Source: an uncultured Lentisphaeria bacterium
Lineage (GTDB): Bacteria > Verrucomicrobiota > Lentisphaeria > Victivallales > UBA1829
NCBI GenBank assembly: GCA_949282305.1
Contig: CASDPB010000085.1
Coordinates: 1-56,917, forward strand
Reading direction: 5' to 3'
DNA length: 56,917 bases
Position 1 is the first letter of the stretch; each line of letters opens with the position of its first letter. A model generated the notes under the pieces. That model saw nothing but the letters and a program-made list of their open reading frames with translations. It did not search any database and was not told the origin of the DNA. Shown here in pieces: positions 1 through 6,723 of this stretch. Made by a program: the position numbers and the translations under genes.

Positions 1-190
1 CACATAATAACGATTATGCGACACGATGAGAAAATATAGCTCTCTTTTCAAGTTATTCAAATTTAATACTCAACCCCGTGTGTTGTCCTTCAAGTCCTTC
101 TTGTTATTTGTGTCCTTTCAGCCCGCGCTATCTCGCAATCTTTTTCAGTGAGCTGTGGTGGAAATGGCTGTAACCTTTCTCCTTATTACT

Positions 191-270
191 TCGCCATCTC
201 GCAACCTCGCCATCTCGCAACCTCGCCATCTCGCAACCTCGTCATCTCGCCATCTCGCCATCTCGCAATC
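191..270. repeat. 8-nt tandem repeat, 10 units
   Basis: Ten consecutive octamers, mostly TCGCCATC and TCGCAACC in alternation, with slight drift at the end. The alternation gives a 16-nt higher-order period over the first six units. A related stretch (CTATCTCGCAATC) occurs at about 128-140. No gene is seen in 1-438. Confidence 0.9.
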
Positions 271-272
271 TT

Positions 273-307
273 TCTCATTTCTCATTTCTCATTTCTCATT
301 TCTCATT
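273..307. repeat. 7-nt tandem repeat, 5 units
   Basis: Five perfect copies of TCTCATT, directly after the octamer array and about 130 nt upstream of the first regulator gene. Such arrays can vary in length by slippage. Confidence 0.9.
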
Positions 308-407
308 CAACTCTGAACTATTTCCGCTGTTTTCCGGATTTTTTTGAAATTTTTCGGATGCGCTCCCTTGTTTTCCGGATTTCCTGACTTATAGTGCGGA
401 AAGATTA

Positions 408-423
408 AGTTTGACGTTAAACT
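408..423. promoter_or_regulatory. LacI-type operator upstream of the first LacI gene
   Basis: AGTTTGACGTTAAACT is a 16-bp near-perfect palindrome (14 of 16 positions) centred on a CG step, the usual geometry of LacI-family operators. It ends 15 nt before the start codon at 439, so autoregulation of the regulator and its two downstream genes is likely. The binding protein is inferred. Confidence 0.6.
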
Positions 424-438
424 GAAATTGGATGACCT

Positions 439-1479
439 ATGAGAAGCACGATCAACGACGTGGCAAAAATGGCGGGTGTTTCCAGCATGTCCGTTTCGCT
501 GGCTTTCAAGGGAAGCACGAAAATCAGCAGGGCAACAAGGGAACGTATCTTCGAAATTGCGGAACGGCTGAACTATGTTCCGAATCAGGCGGCGCGGCAG
601 CTCCGCACCGGAAAGACGGACATCGTCGGTTTCATCGTGACCGATCTTGCCAACCCCTTCCACTCCATGATGATGAAACAGGCGGAAAATGCGTTTCACG
701 AAATGGGTCTGACTCTTTTCACCGGCGGCAGCAACTGGCAGGCGGAGAGGGAGACCGCATTTGCGGAACGTCTGATCCGGATGCAGGCGAGGGGCGTCCT
801 GATCTGTCCGTGCGAGAAGAATTTCGCCGCATTTGAACTGCTGGACAAGGCGGGAATCCCGTATGTGGCCCTGGACAGTGTGCCGGATTCCTATGCCGGG
901 CCGTATGTCGTCAATGATCTGGAACAGTGCGGCAGGCTGGTGGCGGAACATTTCCATCAGATCGGCTCCAGGAAGCCCGCTTATGTGGACGCGGCGCCGG
1001 ACATGCTCTATTTCAGTGCGTTTCAGAGAACGCGCAAGGCGTTTTTCCGCGGTCTGGAGGATTTCCGGTTGACCGTGGGGAACCGTTACGTTTCCGCTGG
1101 AATGACTCTGGAAGCCGGCGCGGAGGCTTTCCGGCGCATGGCTGTGCGCGGATTTGAGCCGGATGCGGTGTTCTGCGTCAATGATCTCTGCGCCCTGGGA
1201 TTCATGGACGAGGCGGGGCGGCATGGACTGCGCGCCGGGCGTGACTTTGCGCTTGCAGGAATCGACGATATGGAAATTTCCGCACTTTCGGCGCTTTCGC
1301 TGACCTCGGTCCGGCAGCCCTACCGGGACATCGCGCAGAAATCCGTCCAGCTGCTCTGCTCCCTGATGGACGGAAAAACACCGGAGAAGAGCCGTCTGAT
1401 GCTGCCGCAGGAATTGTGCGTGCGGGAGACGACACGGGGGTGCGCCCGGAGAAATGAAACGGCGCATTCCTTATATTAA
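439..1479 (+). CDS. LacI-family transcriptional regulator
   Basis: A 346-residue DNA-binding repressor or activator of the LacI/GalR family. The N-terminus (about residues 2-50) carries the helix-turn-helix and hinge: TINDVAKMAGVS, then VSLAFKG, then LNYVPNQAARQLRTGKT. The rest is a type-I periplasmic-binding-protein-like sensor domain (TDIVGFIVTDLANPF, FCVNDLCALGF, IDDMEISAL). The length is normal for the family. It heads a co-directional group with the M24-like enzyme and the amidohydrolase, and a palindromic operator lies just upstream. Its effector is probably a small sugar or a product of those enzymes, but this cannot be read from the sequence. Confidence 0.93.
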   Translation: MRSTINDVAKMAGVSSMSVSLAFKGSTKISRATRERIFEIAERLNYVPNQAARQLRTGKTDIVGFIVTDLANPFHSMMMKQAENAFHEMGLTLFTGGSNWQAERETAFAERLIRMQARGVLICPCEKNFAAFELLDKAGIPYVALDSVPDSYAGPYVVNDLEQCGRLVAEHFHQIGSRKPAYVDAAPDMLYFSAFQRTRKAFFRGLEDFRLTVGNRYVSAGMTLEAGAEAFRRMAVRGFEPDAVFCVNDLCALGFMDEAGRHGLRAGRDFALAGIDDMEISALSALSLTSVRQPYRDIAQKSVQLLCSLMDGKTPEKSRLMLPQELCVRETTRGCARRNETAHSLY

Positions 1480-1504
1480 TATAACGAACGAAAGAGAGGG
1501 AAGA

Positions 1505-2668
1505 ATGGAAGGAAGAATTCTGACGAAGCAGGAGTTTGCGGGAAGAATCGCAAGAGCGCAGGCGGAAATCGGGAAGACGGATCTTGACGCCGTGTTGGTG
1601 TTTTCCACGGAGTCGGAACCGGCGGGCGTCCGTTATTTTTCGGATTACTGGCCGAGTTTTGAAACTGCGGGGGTGCTGATTCCGAGGGAAGGGAGCCCCG
1701 CGCTGATTATCGGTCCGGAGAGTCTGACCTATGCGTCCGCGCGGACGCGGATCGAGCGTGTAATCCAGACCATGGATTTCCGGGAGTCCTCGCAGCCGGA
1801 TTATCCCGGCTCCAGGCATCCCGGCTGGAAGACGATTCTCGGTGAGTTCGGCGTCGGAAAGCTGGGGATTGCCGGCTGGCACATGTTCCCGTACACGATC
1901 ATGATGAATATTGCGGACGCTCTGGGCGGCATGAAGAATATCGTCAACGCGGATGCGGTTCTGCGTCCGGTGTATATGAAAAAGAGCCCGCTGGAATTGG
2001 AATGTCTGCGCAGATCCGCAAAGATTTCCGAGCTCGGATTCAAGGCGGTTCTGGAAAATATCAGACCCGGCATGACCGAGGCGGAGCTCTGCGGCATCGC
2101 GACCGCCGCGATGCTTGCGAACGGTGCGGAAGCGACCGGTTATCCCGTGTGGTGCTGTTCGGGACCGAATTCGGATCAGGCGATCAGCCGTCCGACTCTG
2201 CGCAAGGTGCAGTGCGGCGAGATCATCCATTTCAGCATCGGGGCGAAAGTCGAGGGATACAGCACCAGCCTCGGGCGTCCTGTCGTTCTCGGACACTGCC
2301 CCGACGAGATCCGCCGTTTTCTCCAGGTCGGGCTGGACGCCCTGAACATGACGTTCGATGAGATGCGGGCGGGCAGGGCGGCGTCCGATGTGGCGGAGAA
2401 GGTTCACGGCTATATCCGCGGACAGGGATACGGCGACGCGATTCTCTATGGTCCTGCGCATGGGTGCGGGCAGATGGAATGCGAGTATCCGTTCCTCGAA
2501 ACCTCCTCCGCTTATACGCTTGAGGAGAACATGACCTTCATGGCGGACATGTTCCTGCACCGGGAAGGCATGGGCTTCCGCTGGGAGGACGGGCTCATCG
2601 TAAGAAAAGACGCTCCGGCGGAACAGCTTTCCAGTCTCGGGCGTGAACTCAACATTCTGAAAGTGTGA
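1505..2668 (+). CDS. M24/creatinase-fold enzyme with degenerate metal site
   Basis: A 387-residue protein with a creatinase-like N-terminal domain (DAVLVFSTESEPAGVRYFSDYW) and a pita-bread M24 C-terminal domain. The start at 1505 is chosen for the upstream AGAGAGGGAAG. Family metallopeptidases bind two metals through D, D, H, E and E. Here the first two Asp positions are Ser (IIHFSIGA and GYSTSLGR) and the first Glu segment reads TFMADMF. The His (AHGCG) and final Glu (RWEDG) are kept. It therefore resembles metal-free creatinase more than an aminopeptidase. It starts 25 nt after the LacI gene and its stop overlaps the next start. Substrate unknown. Confidence 0.82.
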   Translation: MEGRILTKQEFAGRIARAQAEIGKTDLDAVLVFSTESEPAGVRYFSDYWPSFETAGVLIPREGSPALIIGPESLTYASARTRIERVIQTMDFRESSQPDYPGSRHPGWKTILGEFGVGKLGIAGWHMFPYTIMMNIADALGGMKNIVNADAVLRPVYMKKSPLELECLRRSAKISELGFKAVLENIRPGMTEAELCGIATAAMLANGAEATGYPVWCCSGPNSDQAISRPTLRKVQCGEIIHFSIGAKVEGYSTSLGRPVVLGHCPDEIRRFLQVGLDALNMTFDEMRAGRAASDVAEKVHGYIRGQGYGDAILYGPAHGCGQMECEYPFLETSSAYTLEENMTFMADMFLHREGMGFRWEDGLIVRKDAPAEQLSSLGRELNILKV

Positions 2669-3462
2669 ACGAAATGATTATTGACATTCATGGACATCTC
2701 GGGAACATCAACATTGCGCCATTCTGGCAGGCGGACGCCGCGAAGCTGGAGGAATACTGCGAAAAGTCCGGCGTGGACACACTCTGCGTTTCCTCGTCGC
2801 GGTCGCTGATGTATGACATCCGCGAGGGGAACGCGGAACTGGACGCGGCGCTCCGGGCGACGGAGAAGCTGCTCGGCTACGTGGTGGTCAGCCCGACTTT
2901 CTCCGAATCGCTCGGGGATCTGGAACTGCTGAAAAGCAATCCGAAGTTCCGCGGCGTGAAGATTCATCCGGATTATCACGGATTCGTGCTTTCGGCTCCG
3001 TCGAACCGGCGCTGGGTCGAGACGGTCGCCGACATGGTGCCGATGATGATCTTTCATGTTTCGTGCATGCCAGGCACCGGTTTTTCACCCGCGGTGACGG
3101 TTGCCGAAATCGCGAAGAACCATCCGCAGACGAAGTTCGTGCTTGCCCACATGGCGGGCATCTACCAGAACGGCAATTACCCGTATTTTCCGAACATGGA
3201 TTCGCTGGAGGCGGTCATGCAGATGAACCTGCCGAATGTCTACATCGACACGGCGCATTATCTGATGTACGTCTATCCGGGAGTGATGGAGAAGATGTAT
3301 GCGATCGCCGGAGCCGATCACATCGTGTTCGGAACCGACGCCCCGCTTCAGGGTCCGATGCAGATGCGTTTTGCAGTCGAAACCATCCGGGCGCTGGATA
3401 TTCCCGACGGAGACAAGGAGAAGATCCTGTACCGGAACGCGCGGAAAGTGCTCGGTCTGTGA
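2665..3462 (+). CDS. Amidohydrolase family protein (TIM barrel)
   Basis: A 265-residue metal-dependent hydrolase of the amidohydrolase-2 type. Visible motifs are the N-terminal DIHGHLG, then KIHPDYHGF, FHVSC, FVLAHMAG and the late Asp in FGTDAPL, in the usual order for this superfamily. The GTG start sits inside GTGA overlapping the upstream stop, implying translational coupling; an in-frame ATG lies 9 nt further on. Pairing with the creatinase-fold protein under a LacI regulator suggests a two-step catabolic route for an amide, lactone or sugar derivative. The substrate is not evident. Confidence 0.85.
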   Translation: MNEMIIDIHGHLGNINIAPFWQADAAKLEEYCEKSGVDTLCVSSSRSLMYDIREGNAELDAALRATEKLLGYVVVSPTFSESLGDLELLKSNPKFRGVKIHPDYHGFVLSAPSNRRWVETVADMVPMMIFHVSCMPGTGFSPAVTVAEIAKNHPQTKFVLAHMAGIYQNGNYPYFPNMDSLEAVMQMNLPNVYIDTAHYLMYVYPGVMEKMYAIAGADHIVFGTDAPLQGPMQMRFAVETIRALDIPDGDKEKILYRNARKVLGL

Positions 3463-3606
3463 CACCGGCTGAGGGCGATCCTGTCGCCTTGAATTGCGGC
3501 GGATTGTCAATGCGGATGAGGCAGCGCGGAAACTTCTGACCGGGTGGCGTCCGGCGGAGTGAACGGAACCCGGCGGGGACTGCCTTCCGGGGCTTTCTTT
3601 CCGCGC

Positions 3607-4629
3607 TTATTTGATTTCGGTGTCCAGCGTGATGATCTGGTGATCCCAGGTGATTTTGTAAGGCTTTCCGGCTTTGCAGCCGCAGCTTTCGCCGATGTGG
3701 AGTTCCGGTTTGATGAGTTCGGGAACGGTATGGAATGTCATGTCCCCGGACTCTATCTTTTCAAACAGAAGGTCGATGCAGCGCTCCGCAATCCGGCTGG
3801 ACGGAAACACGATGGTCGTCAGGGGACTTGGGGTCACTTCGACGAACGCGGAACCGTCGAATCCGATCAGCGCGGCGTCTTCCGGCACCTTGTATCCGGC
3901 GGAGATCAGATGGCGCATCAGGCGCGCCGCAAGCAGGTCGTTGGTGACGGTCCACGCATGAACCTCCTCCTCTTCGATCAATGCCGCGAGCTCCTCGGAG
4001 AACTTCGGATTTTCCGTGACTTCAAGTTTATAGGCGGGAGCGGTTCCGATCGCCGCCATATAGCCTTCCCATTGCAGAGGCACCACCGACAGTTTCGGGC
4101 AGACGAAGCCGATTTTCCGGTGGCCGTGTTTGCGGAAATGCGTGACGGCGAGCTCGAAAGCATACTTGAGATCGACGCGCAGTTCATACTGTTTCGGGTA
4201 GGGCGACATGCTGACGATCGGCACTTTGGCGTTGAGCTTCTTCACATCGTTGAGCGCGTAGGCGATGATGATGCCGTCTACGCCGAAAGACTCGAAGTCC
4301 ATAATTGCCTCCAGCTCCTGTTTCGCATCAAGCGGCATGACCAGCGAGGAGTGATAGCCGCGCTCTCCGAGAAGGAACGTGATTTTACTTGTCAGGTCGC
4401 TGTAAATTCCGGACATGAAGGGACTTGTGATGATTCCGATCCGCCTGGTCTTCTTCTTGGCGAGCATCAGCGCGACAGGATTCGGACGATAGCGCAGGTC
4501 GTGTGCGATGGCGAGGATCTTTTCGCGTTTTTCAACGGAAACTTTGTTGTAATGACCGTTCAGAACCGCGGAAACGGCGGAGCGGGATACTCCGGCCAGT
4601 TTGGCAATATCTTTGGATGTGATGGACAT
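3607..4629 (-). CDS. LacI-family transcriptional regulator
   Basis: A 340-residue regulator with an N-terminal HTH (SKDIAKLAGVSRSAVSAVLN) and hinge (LRYRPNPVALMLAKKKT), followed by a PBP-like effector domain (RIGIITSPFMSGIYSDL, VTNDLLAARLM, LIGFDGSAFVEVTPSPLTTI). A clear AGGAG lies 8 nt before the ATG. It is the last gene of a minus-strand group after the CBM9-like protein and the sugar isomerase. It is the natural candidate to bind the repeated GTGACAC site in front of the isomerase. The C-terminal Cys pair (ESCGCKAG) is unusual but of unknown meaning. Confidence 0.93.
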   Translation of the reverse strand: MSITSKDIAKLAGVSRSAVSAVLNGHYNKVSVEKREKILAIAHDLRYRPNPVALMLAKKKTRRIGIITSPFMSGIYSDLTSKITFLLGERGYHSSLVMPLDAKQELEAIMDFESFGVDGIIIAYALNDVKKLNAKVPIVSMSPYPKQYELRVDLKYAFELAVTHFRKHGHRKIGFVCPKLSVVPLQWEGYMAAIGTAPAYKLEVTENPKFSEELAALIEEEEVHAWTVTNDLLAARLMRHLISAGYKVPEDAALIGFDGSAFVEVTPSPLTTIVFPSSRIAERCIDLLFEKIESGDMTFHTVPELIKPELHIGESCGCKAGKPYKITWDHQIITLDTEIK

Positions 4630-4664
4630 GTCTTCTGCTCCTGTGTCTCCGCGGTTCCGGTGAA

Positions 4665-5519
4665 TTATTTCACCAGCTTGCTTCTGAGTTCATGCAGATA
4701 GGTCATCGCGGATCTGATATCTGCATCCTGCTCCGGTCCCGGCGGAATTTCCCGTTCGATGATGAGCGGGCCGCGGAACCCTAGCCCGTAAAGTTTTTCC
4801 ATGACTTCACCGAATTTTGCGTCGCCTTTGCCGAGCGGCGTCTCCCTGCCCATTGCCGCCCCGTCGACCGGACGGCGCCCGTCCTTGCAGTGAACGCCGA
4901 GGACGTATCTGCCGAGAGTCTCCACAAACTCCAGCGGTTCTGTTTTGTCGTAAAGCAGAAGATTCGCCGGATCAAGGTTGATCCCGACGTTGTCCATTCC
5001 GAGCATGTCAATGCACTTTCTGATTTCCCGATCCGTTTCCGGGCCGGTTTCAAAAAGGAAATACTGACCGTTTTCCTTTGCCAGCTTGCAGAATTCGCGC
5101 AGATCGTCGATGAAGTGCTCGAACTCCGCCGGGTCCTCCGGCAGGAAACCGACATGGCAGACCAGATGGCGGATGCCGAAGTTCTTCATGCCCCAGTTCA
5201 TCTGGCGCGCTGCCGAGGCGAAGCGTTTTGCACGGACGCACAGTTTTGTCATGCCGACCGTATTGACCGCCCTGTCGGAACTCCAGTTCTGGTCGGGAAA
5301 TGAGAAAAACAGGGAAACGGGCTCAATCTCATACTTTTTCAGAGCTTCGGCGAGCAGTGCGGTATTTTCCGCGCCCTCTTTTCCCGAAAGATAATTGTCG
5401 TCGATTCCGCAAAGCTGACATGCGTTCATTCCGACCTCGTGCAGAAATGCAAGACGGTCCGGCTTGAATTGCGTCAGGCGGAACAGGGTTCCCAGCGGCA
5501 GAACTTTTTCGCTTTCCAT
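4665..5519 (-). CDS. Sugar phosphate isomerase/epimerase (AP-endonuclease-2 fold)
   Basis: A 284-residue TIM-barrel protein of the xylose-isomerase-like group. The expected divalent-metal ligands are visible as Glu157 (FLFETGPE), Asp183 (INLDPAN), His210 (GVHCKDG) and Glu255 (IIERE). The ATG at 5519 is preferred over the GTG at 5567: AAAGGA precedes 5519, and the GTG lies inside the operator, downstream of the promoter -10. It probably isomerises or epimerises a free or phosphorylated sugar. It lies 35 nt upstream of the LacI gene, presumably in the same transcript. Confidence 0.85.
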   Translation of the reverse strand: MESEKVLPLGTLFRLTQFKPDRLAFLHEVGMNACQLCGIDDNYLSGKEGAENTALLAEALKKYEIEPVSLFFSFPDQNWSSDRAVNTVGMTKLCVRAKRFASAARQMNWGMKNFGIRHLVCHVGFLPEDPAEFEHFIDDLREFCKLAKENGQYFLFETGPETDREIRKCIDMLGMDNVGINLDPANLLLYDKTEPLEFVETLGRYVLGVHCKDGRRPVDGAAMGRETPLGKGDAKFGEVMEKLYGLGFRGPLIIEREIPPGPEQDADIRSAMTYLHELRSKLVK

Positions 5520-5560
5520 TTTTCTCAAAATCCTTTTGTTCTGTTGAAGATCTGAATTTG

Positions 5561-5608
5561 GTGACACGTGACACTAATAGATTATAACATCCAAAAGAAT
5601 AATTTCAA
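5561..5608 (-). promoter_or_regulatory. Promoter plus operator for the isomerase-LacI pair
   Basis: On the minus strand there is a -35 TTGAAA (5603-5608), a 16-nt spacer and a perfect -10 TATAAT (5581-5586). Six nt downstream, over the expected start site, lies GTGTCACGTGTCAC (5561-5574), a tandem 7-nt repeat with CACGTG at its centre. This placement fits repression of the isomerase-LacI transcript, probably by the encoded LacI protein. Confidence 0.65.
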
Positions 5609-5655
5609 TCCCCTGTTTCCGCGAAAAGGAGCTTTTTTGCCGACTTCCATGGTTC

Positions 5656-6306
5656 TTATTCAAAAACCAGTTCACCGAAATAATCCGGCAGATGGAAGTC
5701 GCATTTTGGTAACGCCTGCCACGAGAGCCAGTGCGGGTGCGAGGTGGCGTCCGCGCATTTCGTGAAGTTCGCCGTCCATTTCTGACCGGAGAGTTCCGGA
5801 TTGATATTGGAGTATTTCACAAAGAAAGCAATCGGAATCCTGAACCCGAGGCGCCACGTGACCGGTTCCGTGATCTCTTCCGTGATTCTTTCCGGCAGCG
5901 TGTGAAAGAGCTCAATCGTCGCCAGGTCCTCCGCGGGAACGGGAATATAGTCTCCGGAGCGGCAGTTCCTGACGTGATAAAGCAGGATTTTTCCGCCGCA
6001 GTTCATCTCGAAGTTGAAATAACGTTCGGCGTTGGCGGGCTTGACGAAAAATTCGACGCAGCTGTCACGGCAGACCTGATCCTGATTTTTCTCCGCCATT
6101 GCCTTGACGTATTGATCTTTCACCTGAAAAAGCCCGTAGACATTCCGGCTGTCATACAGCATTTTGATCCGCGTATCCGGGTGGTGCGGACTGCTTCTGT
6201 CGAACACGTAGTCCAGCTTCAGTTCGACTGCATTGTTCCAGACCGGCGAATCCCATGCCGCGTCCAGTTTGACCGGGGCGTCTGCTTTTTTTACCTGATA
6301 GCTCAT
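5656..6306 (-). CDS. Carbohydrate-binding family 9-like protein
   Basis: A 216-residue soluble protein made of one CBM9/DOMON-like beta-sandwich: a start of the type KADAPVKLDAAWDSPVW, then RIKMLYDSRNVYGLFQVKD, CVEFFVKPAN, YFNFEMNCGG and a late WRLGFRIP strand. No signal peptide is seen, so it may act inside the cell or as a stand-alone sugar-binding unit. AAAGGA precedes the ATG. It lies 137 nt upstream of the isomerase, which has its own promoter. Proteins of this kind are common beside glycosidase genes in PVC bacteria. A catalytic role is not evident. Confidence 0.8.
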   Translation of the reverse strand: MSYQVKKADAPVKLDAAWDSPVWNNAVELKLDYVFDRSSPHHPDTRIKMLYDSRNVYGLFQVKDQYVKAMAEKNQDQVCRDSCVEFFVKPANAERYFNFEMNCGGKILLYHVRNCRSGDYIPVPAEDLATIELFHTLPERITEEITEPVTWRLGFRIPIAFFVKYSNINPELSGQKWTANFTKCADATSHPHWLSWQALPKCDFHLPDYFGELVFE

Positions 6307-6542
6307 TTGAAATTCCTTTGCTGTTTGATGAAATTCAGTTCCGGAGTTAAAAATCGCATAGTTTCAGGCAAAATCAAGTCTTTTTCCGGAAAAAAGCGGG
6401 AAAACCTCATTCTTTTCTCATTTCCGCGCCTTCGCCGGAAACAACGCAGACGCTGAAAAGTCCTCGATCCGGGACTCCGCGGCAGCCGTCCGGCTGAATT
6501 CCGGGGAATGTATTGCGGGAAAAGCAGAAAAAAACGGGCGTA

Positions 6543-6602
6543 TTGTTTAATAATTCACAAATGGAATCCTAAAATACAATATTTTTGTTAAAAAAATCAC
6601 AA
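6543..6602 (+). promoter_or_regulatory. Two Rex-like redox operators upstream of adhE
   Basis: Two 18-bp sites match the Rex pattern TTGT-N10-ACAA: TTGTTTAATAATTCACAA (6543-6560) and TTGTTAAAAAAATCACAA (6585-6602). Their starts are 42 bp apart, about four helical turns, so both face the same side of the helix. The second ends 8 nt before the -35 box. Rex is an NADH-sensing repressor known to control adhE-type genes in many anaerobes. No rex gene is present in this window. Confidence 0.65.
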
Positions 6603-6609
6603 TTGACTC

Positions 6610-6637
6610 TTGAAATGTTTCCGGAAAGCTGTATCTT
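6610..6637 (+). promoter_or_regulatory. Candidate adhE promoter
   Basis: TTGAAA (6610-6615), a 16-nt spacer and TATCTT (6632-6637), immediately downstream of the second Rex-like site. The predicted transcript has a leader of about 80 nt before the AAGGAG and ATG at 6724. Confidence 0.55.
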
Positions 6638-6723
6638 ATACGGCATCAGAAGAAAAAAATGAAACTTTCCTCTCCGGAAGGTCCGGAAATGAGGTTTCCA
6701 AACATTTTAAGGAGCGCCTACTT

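Noticed and set aside
148-387. 79-residue open frame at the window start
   Set aside because: It is the translation of the tandem repeats (repeated RHLATSPSR-like units and FLISHF), with no ribosome site.
307-1467. 386-residue open frame antisense to the first LacI gene
   Set aside because: The plus strand encodes a textbook LacI regulator; the reverse frame has no motif or ribosome site.
3544-4701. 385-residue plus-strand open frame over the second LacI gene
   Set aside because: Shadow of the minus-strand regulator with no recognisable domain.
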